Assembly: GCA_038257535.1 (NCBI GenBank)
Contig: JBBSJE010000181.1
Location: forward strand, 1 to 13,081
Direction: 5' to 3'
DNA length: 13,081 bases
Origin: JAGTJU01 sp038257535
Lineage (GTDB): Bacteria; Myxococcota_A; Polyangia; Fen-1088
The notes beneath the pieces were generated by a model. That model was given only the letters and a program-made list of their open reading frames with translations. It did no database searches and was not told the DNA's origin. Of the stretch, positions 1-7,063 are shown in pieces. Each line of letters starts with the position of its first letter. The first letter of the stretch is position 1. The translations under genes were made by a program, and so were the position numbers.

Positions 1-279
1 CAGCACGCCTTCCAGCGCGATCCGGGCGCGGGCTTCTTCCCAGGCCTCGCGGCGGGCGCCCTCCTCGACCGTCTCGGCCATTTCCATATAGCCGGCAGGC
101 AGGGTCCAGTAGCCCCGGCGCGGCTCGATCGCGCGGCGGCAAAGCATGATCCGGCCATCGACATCGACCACGCTGCCGACGACGATCTTGGGGTTTTCAT
201 AGGCCACGAAGCCGCAATCGGAGCAGGTCAGCCGCTCGCGGTCGTCGCCGTTGGGAACCTTGCGGACAAAGCCAGACAT
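1..279 (-). CDS. NUDIX hydrolase with N-terminal zinc ribbon (partial, runs off left edge)
   Basis: Hand translation from the ATG at 279 gives 93 residues before the window ends. Residues ~18-35 carry a CxxC pair (TCSDC) followed by the YENPKIVVG segment, as in the zinc-ribbon leader of NudC-like NUDIX proteins. Residues ~64-82 form the NUDIX box: Gly, five residues, Glu, seven residues, then REAWEEA. The usual Gly late in the box is Arg here, which I recall as common in this subgroup. The family hydrolyses nucleoside diphosphates linked to another moiety (ADP-ribose, NAD-like), using Mg2+ held by the box glutamates; the exact substrate cannot be read. The second CxxC of a full zinc ribbon is not visible. 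The protein resembles alphaproteobacterial sequences more than its neighbours do, and the region is richer in G and C than the rest of the window. The C-terminal half lies outside. Confidence 0.88.
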   Translation of the reverse strand, partial: MSGFVRKVPNGDDRERLTCSDCGFVAYENPKIVVGSVVDVDGRIMLCRRAIEPRRGYWTLPAGYMEMAETVEEGARREAWEEARARIALEGVL

Positions 280-385
280 TCCGACAAGATGCGCGGCACC
301 CCCGGCGGACGCAAGGACTCGCTTGGGCTGAAAATCAAACCCGGAGGTCGAGCAGCGACCCACGCGGCAAGAGCTGCTGTGGCCG
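280..385. other. Junction zone between NUDIX start and truncated GT-C gene
   Basis: This stretch lies between the NUDIX start codon and the first possible start of the glycosyltransferase fragment. In the glycosyltransferase frame a TGA at 329-331 closes the reading frame, yet family-like residues (ELLWPLAFVALFGPYFAW) begin before the first in-frame TTG at 386. The coding similarity therefore appears to be cut off somewhere between about 332 and 375. An ATG at 289 opens a short plus-strand frame that could be the start of a second truncated gene from the left-hand source; I cannot identify it. No inverted repeat, target duplication or insertion-sequence end is visible. Confidence 0.5.
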
Positions 386-1336
386 TTGGCGTTCGTGGCC
401 TTGTTCGGACCCTACTTTGCTTGGCGCTGGTGGTATTTCGGCTGGCCCTTTCCGAACACGTACTATGTGAAAAGCTCAGGGGGCGCCGGAGCATTGGCGT
501 GGGGGCTTTACTATCTTCGTCGCTTCGCTGAAGACCATATGGCGTACTTTCTGGCAGCGGTGGTAGTTGCGGGGTGGCCCGCACGAGCGGATGTGCGGCG
601 ACAACGCTTGTTTTGTTTCGGCGCCCTGGTGATTACAACCTTCGCCGCGTACACCGCAAAAGTGGGTGGCGACTTCATGGGGCTTTACCGCTTTGTGTTG
701 CCGGTGGTTCCGTTGGCGGCGCTCATGCTGCAAGAATCCTTGCGCATCCTAAATCGCCGCTTACAAGGCTACATTCCGCTCGCACTGCGTGTGGCCGCTG
801 CGGCCGTTTTGCTTTTGGCTTTCGCTGCCGGCAACGCGAAGGTGGCCTATCACGGCCTTACCATCATCGGCGCCGATCGCGGCATCGACACCCCCGGCTA
901 CCTGAAGCACTATGCCGACGAGCGAATCCCTGTAGGCCGGTGGTTCGCCCAGCACGCCAAGCCCGACGATCTGATGACTGTGGGTGGCGCAGGCGTGATT
1001 CCGTATTATTCGGGCATTGCCGCCTACGATGTGTTTGGCTTAGTCGACGAACACATCGCCCACGATCCCAGCATGACGGTGTCACAGCGGCCTGGACATC
1101 AGAAGTGGGGCTCGGATGCCTATATGGTTTCGCGCAATCCCACGCTCATCACGCATCACTACCGGCTGCACGCAACCGCCCAAGACAACGCCGCGTATTG
1201 GAACAGCTTGGGCTACGAATGGGTCACCGCCACGATCCCCGGGCTTTCGGATCCGCCGCTGTATAGCTTCCTCAAGCGCAAAGACCGCAGCTTTGGCCCC
1301 TTCCCGGCCACCGCCACGCCCAACGGCGTCCCCTAG
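386..1336 (+). CDS. GT-C type membrane glycosyltransferase-like protein, C-terminal part (5'-truncated)
   Basis: The 316 residues match the C-terminal half of large polytopic membrane proteins of the AftB/ZomB-like GT-C group, enzymes thought to use lipid-linked sugars at the outer face of the inner membrane. Visible landmarks are the WYFGWPFPNTYYVK motif near residues 16-29, the GGDFMGLYRFVLPVVPL block at 94-110, and four likely membrane segments (about 53-64, 76-90, 102-118, 129-149). A soluble tail follows with DVFGLVDEHIAH (215-226) and PGHQK (236-240), both typical of the group. Full-length relatives are roughly 500-650 residues, so the N-terminal half with the catalytic acidic loop is absent. 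The TTG at 386 is only the first available start codon; family-like residues extend upstream of it. There is no Shine-Dalgarno site. The gene stops five bases before the convergent DUF1552 gene. It is unlikely to be functional as it stands. Confidence 0.7.
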   Translation: MAFVALFGPYFAWRWWYFGWPFPNTYYVKSSGGAGALAWGLYYLRRFAEDHMAYFLAAVVVAGWPARADVRRQRLFCFGALVITTFAAYTAKVGGDFMGLYRFVLPVVPLAALMLQESLRILNRRLQGYIPLALRVAAAAVLLLAFAAGNAKVAYHGLTIIGADRGIDTPGYLKHYADERIPVGRWFAQHAKPDDLMTVGGAGVIPYYSGIAAYDVFGLVDEHIAHDPSMTVSQRPGHQKWGSDAYMVSRNPTLITHHYRLHATAQDNAAYWNSLGYEWVTATIPGLSDPPLYSFLKRKDRSFGPFPATATPNGVP

Positions 1337-1341
1337 TGGCC

Positions 1342-2658
1342 TTAAACCACGCTGGGCAAAGTGCCCGACGAGCGGGAGCCCACACCGAAGCTGTCGTCGG
1401 GCATCCCAAACAACTTCATGATCGTAACGAACATACGGTTGGTTGATGTGGTGCCTGGAGCGAAATTCAAGAACCTATTCATCTTAACCGCACCACCCAA
1501 GCCGCCCGCCCACACCACGGGAATGCCGTTGGTGGCGTGGCTAGCCCCATCGCCGTATTCGGTGATCCAAACCACCAGCGAGTTGTCCAGCATCGTGCCG
1601 TCGCCCTCGGGGATAGCGTCCATGGCATCAAGGATGTCTTTGAACGCCGAGGCGTACCAGGCAAAGCCCTTTTGCAGCTCGGATGTGGGGTTGCGATCGT
1701 GCACGGCCAAATGCCAGCGCTGTGGCAAGCGCACCCCCAGCCAATTGAAATTGGGTGAGTCGTACTGCGTGTCCTGAATGGTCACGACGCGCGCCAAATC
1801 GCACGCCATCGCGGCGGCGGCGATGCGGGCTTGCGCCTGATGCATCAACGGATGACTGCCTGTGCCGGGCAGCTGGGGCTTCGAGCACACCGCTTGAGCC
1901 GCCGCGCTGGCCTCGGGCAAATTGCCCAATTCTTTGTCCAAACTGTTGAGGTGTTCGGCGTGCGCATCCAAGCGCAATTGGTCTTCTTGTCCCAAAGCGC
2001 CGCGAACCGAGTCGAAGTTTTCCTTCACCAACGAAAGGATGTCTTTTTGCTTGGCACGCAACCTGTCTGCGGGGCTTTGCACCGTGGGCGTTGCACTTCC
2101 CCCGCCAGTGGGCTGGGTTGAAAACAGACGCGTGAACGCGCGTTGCGGATTCGATTCGCCGCTCACCGCGCGGCCGGGGCCGGAAAACAGCATTTGGTAT
2201 TCACCCACGCCATCGCCGCCCACCTTCAACTCCAAGCTGGGCACATTGAGCTTTTGCTTCATGTATTGATCGATCGAAGGCCCAGCCGCCGGCGATCCTT
2301 CTCCCGCCGAGAACACGTTGCAAGACAAGATCGATCGGCCCGCTTTGTTGTGGGCGTTGCCACCCATCATTGGGGCCACCACATTGTCGATGGGATGCAT
2401 CAACATTAGCTTCGGAACGTACTGGTTTAGCGCCGACAACATGGGTGGCAAACTTGTGGGCAAAGCAGCCCCCGAGGCCGTGTTGGGTTTCCATTGGTTC
2501 ACCAAGTTTCCTTGGCCGTTGAAGTAGATCACCAAACGCTTCACGGGCCCTTGTTGCGCCCAGGCCTTGCCATGGGTTACTTCCAAAAACGGCAATCCAA
2601 TGGCCGCGCCGCCCACGCCTCGAATCAGCGTTCGCCTTGAAATGTTCTTGTAATGCAT
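1342..2658 (-). CDS. Tat-exported DUF1552 (HXXSHH family) protein
   Basis: The 438-residue protein begins with a twin-arginine signal: SRRTLIRG at residues 7-14, a hydrophobic stretch GGAAIGLPFLEV, and an AWA site followed by Gln-Gln near residue 35. The body matches DUF1552 (Pfam HXXSHH family): RLVIYFNGQGN after the signal, SILSCNVFSAGEG in the middle, then DTQYDSPNFNWLG and LDNSLVVWITEYGDGASH near the C-terminus. The family is exported, has no assigned reaction, and shows distant resemblance to alkaline-phosphatase-like DUF1501 proteins. The Met at 2658 is chosen over the longer open frame because it directly precedes the Tat motif and lies 17 bases after the upstream stop, with a GGGAT ribosome-binding-like stretch before it. 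It follows the DUF1592-type gene in one operon, a pairing common in Myxococcota and Planctomycetota. Tat export suggests folding, perhaps with a cofactor, before transport. Confidence 0.9.
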   Translation of the reverse strand: MHYKNISRRTLIRGVGGAAIGLPFLEVTHGKAWAQQGPVKRLVIYFNGQGNLVNQWKPNTASGAALPTSLPPMLSALNQYVPKLMLMHPIDNVVAPMMGGNAHNKAGRSILSCNVFSAGEGSPAAGPSIDQYMKQKLNVPSLELKVGGDGVGEYQMLFSGPGRAVSGESNPQRAFTRLFSTQPTGGGSATPTVQSPADRLRAKQKDILSLVKENFDSVRGALGQEDQLRLDAHAEHLNSLDKELGNLPEASAAAQAVCSKPQLPGTGSHPLMHQAQARIAAAAMACDLARVVTIQDTQYDSPNFNWLGVRLPQRWHLAVHDRNPTSELQKGFAWYASAFKDILDAMDAIPEGDGTMLDNSLVVWITEYGDGASHATNGIPVVWAGGLGGAVKMNRFLNFAPGTTSTNRMFVTIMKLFGMPDDSFGVGSRSSGTLPSVV

Positions 2659-2675
2659 GTGCGCAGATCCCTTAA

Positions 2676-4307
2676 CTACTGGGTTCGTCGAAAACGAAAC
2701 TCGTCGGCCGTCACCAGGCCCAAAATGAATTCGCGCAAGGACAGATTTTCGTCCTGCACGCGCTTCGAGAGCCTTTGCACCGAACACCGATCGTCATCGC
2801 CATCCAAGCGGCCGTAGGAAAAGCGGAACAATTGGCGTGAAAAGCACAGATTCACAGCGGGGCTTTGCGCCAGGCGCGCCCCCAATTCGGGCAGAGTCTC
2901 GAAGTCACCCGCCAACTCCTCCGACACCGGATCGACAAAGGATCCGCGTGCGTCCACATCTTTGCCACTGGCCAGCTGAGTGCGATGACGTCCCAATTCA
3001 TCAAAAGCTTCGAAGCCAAAACCTAAAGGATCGATCAGCTGGTGGCATCCGCTGCAGGATTTCGATTTGTTGCGCGCTACCGACCGCTCTCGCTGTGTGG
3101 CGTCTGCGGGCAACGAAAGCTTGGCTTCCACATCCGCCGCATCGTTGGGCGCGGGCGGGAACTCTTCGCAAGTCAAACGCTGGCGAACGAACACGCTGCG
3201 GCGGATAGGCGACGTGTCGCCGGCACCGGCCAAGCCCGCCAGCAGGGCCGGCTGAGTCAGAAGACCCGCTCTGGGCCCCAGGCCGCCGTTGTCGTCGTAG
3301 AACTTCGCGAGCGTCTCATTGCCGAAGCCATCGCCTGACGTGAGCAGGGTTTCCAACGTTGCCTCGTCGTCAAGAAACGTCCGTGCGATAAAATCATCGA
3401 ACTCGCCTTGAATGGCATTGGCCAAGGTTTGCGTGTACGCCTCATCGGCTTTTTCATCGAGCTGGGGCACCGCAAAATGAGCCCATTCGCGGGCAAAGCG
3501 AATCATACTGGCGCGCGCGCGGGGATCGCCCAGCATGCGATCGGCCTGCGCGCGTACGCCTTCCGCCGAGGCTAACTCTTGCGCCTCGGCCGCCGCCAAA
3601 AGTTGTTCATCGGGAGACGAATCCCACAGCATGAAGGACAAGCGCGACGCCACCTCGTGGCCTTTGAGTCGCAGAACCTGCGGTTCATCTTCAAGCGGTT
3701 CGCCCACTTCGTATTCGTAAAGAAATTGCGGCGATTGCAGCATCGTGGAAACCACAAGAGCGATACCGTCTTTGAACGCGTCGGCCCCTGTTCCCAGTTT
3801 GAAGGCCTTGAGCAGATTGGCCTTTTCATCTTCCTCTAGAGGCCGGCGGTAGGCTCTATGTCCGTACACCTCGATAAACTGCTGGGCGCACTCCTGCGAG
3901 GGGCTTGAGGAACAGGGCAGCAGAGTGCCAAGCTTGCTTACCACCGACAGCGGAATTTCAATTGACGCCGAATTAAACTCGCGGGCGGCCGCCAAATCCA
4001 CGGCGTTGTAATTCGGATCAGAACTGAAACCGGATTCCGGCGAACCAATTTTTGGCAAAGCAAAATCGGCGGGCAAACTCGCTTGGCCTTTGAAAACCTC
4101 GGCAATGGCGTTGCGATACTGGGTTTCCGTGAGCCGACGCATGGGCACCGCCACCCGGCAGGGCGGGTCCGAATTCGAGGAACCGCCTGCACCGGTCGGC
4201 GCGTCGTCACCGATTCCTTCCGCGGCCTGATTGCCGACGCTTCCCGAGCAAGCCAAAAACATAATGGGCGTTGCCCAAACCCAAGCGATGTATGCCTTAC
4301 GCAGCAA
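2676..4307 (-). CDS. DUF1592/DUF1588/DUF1585 multidomain lipoprotein with CXXCH motif
   Basis: From the TTG at 4307 the protein has 543 residues. It starts with LRK, a hydrophobic core and a lipobox (FLAC, Cys20), then an acidic/Gly linker, so it is probably a lipid-anchored periplasmic protein. The domain order matches the planctomycete/myxobacterial set: DUF1587 (~57-120, RRLTETQYRNAI), DUF1595 (~143-205, YGHRAYRRPL), DUF1592 (~213-340, ASRLSFMLWDSSPDE), DUF1588 (~345-443) and DUF1585 (~455-535). DUF1588 contains CSGCHQLIDPLGFGFEAFD at 418-436, whose CXXCH is a potential covalent haem site. The reaction is unknown; a redox or substrate-binding role with the downstream DUF1552 protein is inference. 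The TTG start is supported by a perfect AGGAGG six bases upstream; the longer frame to 4361 lacks such a site and would bury the signal peptide. Other cysteines (50, 132, 140, 380, 488, 508) could form disulfides. Confidence 0.9.
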   Translation of the reverse strand: MLRKAYIAWVWATPIMFLACSGSVGNQAAEGIGDDAPTGAGGSSNSDPPCRVAVPMRRLTETQYRNAIAEVFKGQASLPADFALPKIGSPESGFSSDPNYNAVDLAAAREFNSASIEIPLSVVSKLGTLLPCSSSPSQECAQQFIEVYGHRAYRRPLEEDEKANLLKAFKLGTGADAFKDGIALVVSTMLQSPQFLYEYEVGEPLEDEPQVLRLKGHEVASRLSFMLWDSSPDEQLLAAAEAQELASAEGVRAQADRMLGDPRARASMIRFAREWAHFAVPQLDEKADEAYTQTLANAIQGEFDDFIARTFLDDEATLETLLTSGDGFGNETLAKFYDDNGGLGPRAGLLTQPALLAGLAGAGDTSPIRRSVFVRQRLTCEEFPPAPNDAADVEAKLSLPADATQRERSVARNKSKSCSGCHQLIDPLGFGFEAFDELGRHRTQLASGKDVDARGSFVDPVSEELAGDFETLPELGARLAQSPAVNLCFSRQLFRFSYGRLDGDDDRCSVQRLSKRVQDENLSLREFILGLVTADEFRFRRTQ

Positions 4308-4313
4308 TTTAAA

Positions 4314-4319
4314 CCTCCT
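4314..4319 (-). promoter_or_regulatory. Strong Shine-Dalgarno site fixing a TTG start
   Basis: On the minus strand AGGAGG sits six bases (TTTAAA) before the TTG at 4307. It is the strongest ribosome-binding site I saw in the window and decides the start of the DUF1592-type gene. Confidence 0.85.
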
Positions 4320-4323
4320 GTTG

Positions 4324-4366
4324 CCGCGGTTGGCCGAAGGCCCGCGGGGCGAGCGCCCCAAACCGC
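4324..4366 (-). promoter_or_regulatory. Foldable GC-rich 5' leader of the DUF1592-DUF1552 operon
   Basis: On the minus strand an outer stem GCGGTT/AACCGC (4366-4361 with 4331-4326) encloses two hairpins: GGGGC-GCTC-GCCCC (4359-4346) and GGCC-TTC-GGCC (4342-4332). This makes a compact three-way junction starting six bases upstream of AGGAGG. A competing fold pairs CCGCG (4347-4343) with CGCGG (4328-4324) around the GGCC hairpin, and the two cannot form together. Pairing was found by eye; no known riboswitch class was recognised and the transcription start is unknown. Confidence 0.35.
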
Positions 4367-4458
4367 AGTTGTGTAGTTGCCGCGTGTTACGAAAAAGTGA
4401 ATGAAATCTTCACCGCGACCCGGAAAAGGTTTTCGGAGACAACGCGACGCGGTTTTAG

Positions 4459-6081
4459 TCAAAAAGGTGCGGCCACGCGGAATCGCAGGCTTTGGCCCGA
4501 CAAAGGGTGGGCAAACCCTAGCTCTTCGGCGTGAAGACACAGCCGGTCGTCGGCTTGACCGTAAAGCCTATCGCCCACAATCGGCGCGCCCAAGCCCTGT
4601 GGGTGGGCACAATGCACGCGCAGTTGGTGCGTGCGCCCGGTGTGCGGCGACAGGGTCACACATGTACGCAGAGGTTCGCGCGACCGAACCGTCCAGCTTG
4701 TCAGCGCCGGTTTGCCCGCCTGCGGGTCCACCACCTGACGGGGGCGATCGTGAACGTCCAATCGCAGGGGCAGCGTGATAACGCCCGTGTCCTCCTTCAC
4801 CACGCCCTCTACCCAAGCAACATATTGTTTGTGCACCCGACGCGCCGCAAATTGCCGCTGCAGAATCACGTAGGCGGTCTGCGACTTGGCCGCAAGCAAC
4901 AACCCCGATGTGTCTTGATCCAGCCGATGCACCACGAACACGGGCTGCGGCATAAGAAATTGCAATCGGGTCAGCACCGAATCTTGATTGTCGGGGCCAC
5001 GCCCTGGCACCGACAAAAGCCCTGCAGGTTTGTTGACCACCACGACAAAGTTGTCCTCGTACACAACCTCCAGCACCGAGGCCGACGCCGCCCCATTGGA
5101 ACGGGAGGGCGCCACATGCAAGCCTTGCAGCATGAATGGAACCAACGGGCCGCATTTGCCCTTACATGCCGGATAAAACGCACCAGGCACGCGCCCCCCG
5201 GTTGATGGCGGAGGCCCCCACCAAAACTCAGCCAACGCCAAAGGCCGAAGCCCATGAGCGTGCGCATACGCCAACAGCTTCGGCGCCGCACAATCACCGG
5301 CGCCTGCGGGCGGCTCTGCTGGTGCAAACAGCGCCCGCAGACCCCGTGTTTCACCGCAAACGTTGCTCAGCACGTAGCATTCGTGAATTCGTCGCATCAG
5401 GTGACGACACACCAAATGCAAAAGCCGCACAGCGGCCTTGTGCCGGCGCGCGTGTCGTTGCAGCGGCGTTTGTAGCGGCGCAAGCAAAGCCCGGTGCGCG
5501 GAGTCGCTGCGTTTTTGTTCGGCCTTGTCCGCGCGGCTTTGTTGAGCCAAGGCGTCAAGTTCAACATTGCGCTGTTCGTGAGTGACTTCCGCTTTGTCGA
5601 GAGCGTCGCGCCGCGCCCGTCGCAGCGCGCGCAACGCGCGATGGCGCTGAGCCAAAGCTTCGGCTTGTTGGCGAGCAACTTTTTCAAGCCGGCTTTGTTC
5701 TTCCCGAAGAGCAAGCCACTCGCCATTGGCTTGCAGCGCTTTGACTTGCCGTTCAAGCCGCGCCACCTGCAGCGCGCCCTCGCGCTCAAACGTTGCGCGC
5801 TGGTGCGCATCAAACAGGGGTGGCACAAAGCCTTGCACCAACCACTGGCCCTGCAGCATGCCGGAAAAGGCCTTGAGATAGGCGAGTTGCCCGGATTGTG
5901 TGCGGACCACAAGCACACCGAACATTTTTCCTTCCGTGGCAAACCAACCATCGGCAGCCAAGCCCTGCTTAACCCGCTCGGCCGCCGCTTGCGCCAGTGC
6001 GTGCGGCACAGCCTGACAAAAGGGGCTGGGAAACAGCTCCGGGGGCGGCAGCGCCGAATGAAGGGCGAACACGCACGTCAC
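4459..6081 (-). CDS. RluA-family pseudouridine synthase with long N-terminal extension
   Basis: The 540-residue protein converts uridine to pseudouridine in rRNA or tRNA; the target cannot be read. The C-terminal ~205 residues are the catalytic domain: VVYEDNFVVVVNKPAGLLSV (339-358), HRLDQDTSGLLL (385-396) with the catalytic Asp at 388, and GRTHQLRVH near 482-490. Ahead of it lie a globular N-terminal part (~1-110, with EGKMFGVLVV and GFVPPLF), a Glu/Gln/Arg-rich coiled coil (~100-205), and a block with GAGDCAAPKLL, AEFWWG and a YPACKGKC Cys pair (306, 310). This is the architecture I recall for the ~550-residue RluA variants of Bacteroidota and some proteobacteria, so length and order are normal for that subgroup. 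The GTG start at 6081 overlaps the upstream stop as GTGA, predicting translational coupling; the frame stays open further upstream but would overlap SMUG1 heavily. Confidence 0.9.
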   Translation of the reverse strand: MTCVFALHSALPPPELFPSPFCQAVPHALAQAAAERVKQGLAADGWFATEGKMFGVLVVRTQSGQLAYLKAFSGMLQGQWLVQGFVPPLFDAHQRATFEREGALQVARLERQVKALQANGEWLALREEQSRLEKVARQQAEALAQRHRALRALRRARRDALDKAEVTHEQRNVELDALAQQSRADKAEQKRSDSAHRALLAPLQTPLQRHARRHKAAVRLLHLVCRHLMRRIHECYVLSNVCGETRGLRALFAPAEPPAGAGDCAAPKLLAYAHAHGLRPLALAEFWWGPPPSTGGRVPGAFYPACKGKCGPLVPFMLQGLHVAPSRSNGAASASVLEVVYEDNFVVVVNKPAGLLSVPGRGPDNQDSVLTRLQFLMPQPVFVVHRLDQDTSGLLLAAKSQTAYVILQRQFAARRVHKQYVAWVEGVVKEDTGVITLPLRLDVHDRPRQVVDPQAGKPALTSWTVRSREPLRTCVTLSPHTGRTHQLRVHCAHPQGLGAPIVGDRLYGQADDRLCLHAEELGFAHPLSGQSLRFRVAAPF

Positions 6082-6806
6082 GCGGAGAGCTTGACTCCCA
6101 TCGCCGCCAACTGCGCCTCGACTTGTCCCGCCCAATCGCGGTTGGCGGCGGGGCTTGCCGGGCTGGGGTGCAACACGCATCCCACCTTCACCTTGTGGCC
6201 GGCCAGCGCCTCTCGCGCGCGCTTTTCTGCGAACACGCCCACACCAATCACCCACTGCGGATTCAGGCATTCGACCATCTGGCACAAAGCGCGATCGCAG
6301 TTTTGGGTGATCGCGGCGCGCTCAGCGGGCGCGAGCTTGTCTGGCGTGATGTTGCGGCCCCCTTCGTCCATGAAAACCAAGGGGCAGTAATTGATCACGA
6401 AGAAGTTGGTGAAGAACCGCGCGGGGGTCTCAAACCGCGTTTGGGCCCAGCCCCAAAACCGCGTGCCGCTAACCTCGCGGCGGGTGCACGCAAACCCCGT
6501 CACGGGGCGCTTGCTGTGCTCGCGCACAGGTTTTCCCACTTTGGCCTCGGCGCCTTGGCCCACCCTCAGCCAGTCGCGCACCATGGGCACGTCGCCGAAG
6601 GGCACCCCCGTTTGCGCCATGCCAAAAGGCCCCGGATTCATGCCCAAGAACAAGGCACGTTTGCGCCCTTCGCCGTAGCGTTCCAGGTACGTTCGGTGCG
6701 CCGCCCAGGCGTAATCCAGCGGGTTGTACACGTGGGTCACTGGCTGTGCGAACGCCAATTTATCCATCGCCTTGCTTAGCGCGCGGCTGATTTGGACAAG
6801 ATTCAT
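6078..6806 (-). CDS. SMUG1-type uracil-DNA glycosylase
   Basis: The 242-residue protein closely follows vertebrate SMUG1. The segment LGMNPGPFGMAQTGVPFG (54-71) is motif 1, with Asn57 equivalent to human Asn85. REVSGTRFWG (110-119) and INYCPLVF (138-145, with Asn139) follow, then GRNITP and IGVGVFAEKRA. LHPSPASPAAN (212-222) supplies His213, the counterpart of human His239. SMUG1 removes uracil and oxidised uracils such as 5-hydroxymethyluracil from DNA, starting base excision repair in the cytoplasm; some bacterial members are reported to act on xanthine. It is close to the human length (270) and all recognised catalytic positions are present. The ATG at 6806 is preferred to the longer frame because similarity begins shortly after it; no clear Shine-Dalgarno site is seen. 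It is the first gene of a two-gene unit with the pseudouridine synthase. Confidence 0.95.
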   Translation of the reverse strand: MNLVQISRALSKAMDKLAFAQPVTHVYNPLDYAWAAHRTYLERYGEGRKRALFLGMNPGPFGMAQTGVPFGDVPMVRDWLRVGQGAEAKVGKPVREHSKRPVTGFACTRREVSGTRFWGWAQTRFETPARFFTNFFVINYCPLVFMDEGGRNITPDKLAPAERAAITQNCDRALCQMVECLNPQWVIGVGVFAEKRAREALAGHKVKVGCVLHPSPASPAANRDWAGQVEAQLAAMGVKLSA

Positions 6807-7063
6807 TGTGCGTTGTCTACCGCACGTGTCCGCACGACGGAAGAGATCTGTTGTTACACGCACGCCGCGGCCGTTACCAGCTCCCGCACCGTTTTGGCCC
6901 ACCGGAAGCGGCGCAAACGTCGGCCTCAGTGTGCCCATGTCGGCAGGTTTTCGTGCAAGCTTGCTTACTGCTTGGCCTAATGCCTAGGGCGCTTGGAAAC
7001 ATCAAACTGGTACGAGACCTGCAATGAAAGTCGCATCACCCGTCCGACTTGCAAGCACCGTCC
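6807..7063. promoter_or_regulatory. Divergent intergenic region between SMUG1 and the histidine kinase
   Basis: Both flanking genes point away from this 257-base gap, so it should hold promoters for each. I could not find a convincing -35/-10 pair on either strand. The only symmetric element noticed is the ten-base palindrome GCAAGCTTGC at 6955-6964, which may be chance. Confidence 0.35.

Noticed and set aside
4413..4452. Nested inverted repeat (CCGCG...CGCGG around CCGGAAAAGGTTTTCGG) after the pseudouridine synthase stop.
   Set aside because: On the gene's strand there is no T-run after the stem, so it does not read as an intrinsic terminator; the T-run lies on the other strand, where no gene ends. 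It may still be chance symmetry.
6082..6285. The RluA-type frame is open to an ATG at 6285, adding 68 residues.
   Set aside because: That stretch is antisense-free but overlaps the SMUG1 coding sequence in another frame, is low-complexity Arg/Gly, and the GTGA overlap at 6081 gives the expected family length.
3931..6968. The 12-mer AAGCTTGCTTAC occurs near 3931 and again at 6957.
   Set aside because: A few shared 12-mers are expected in 13 kb, one copy is inside a coding region, and flanks do not match.
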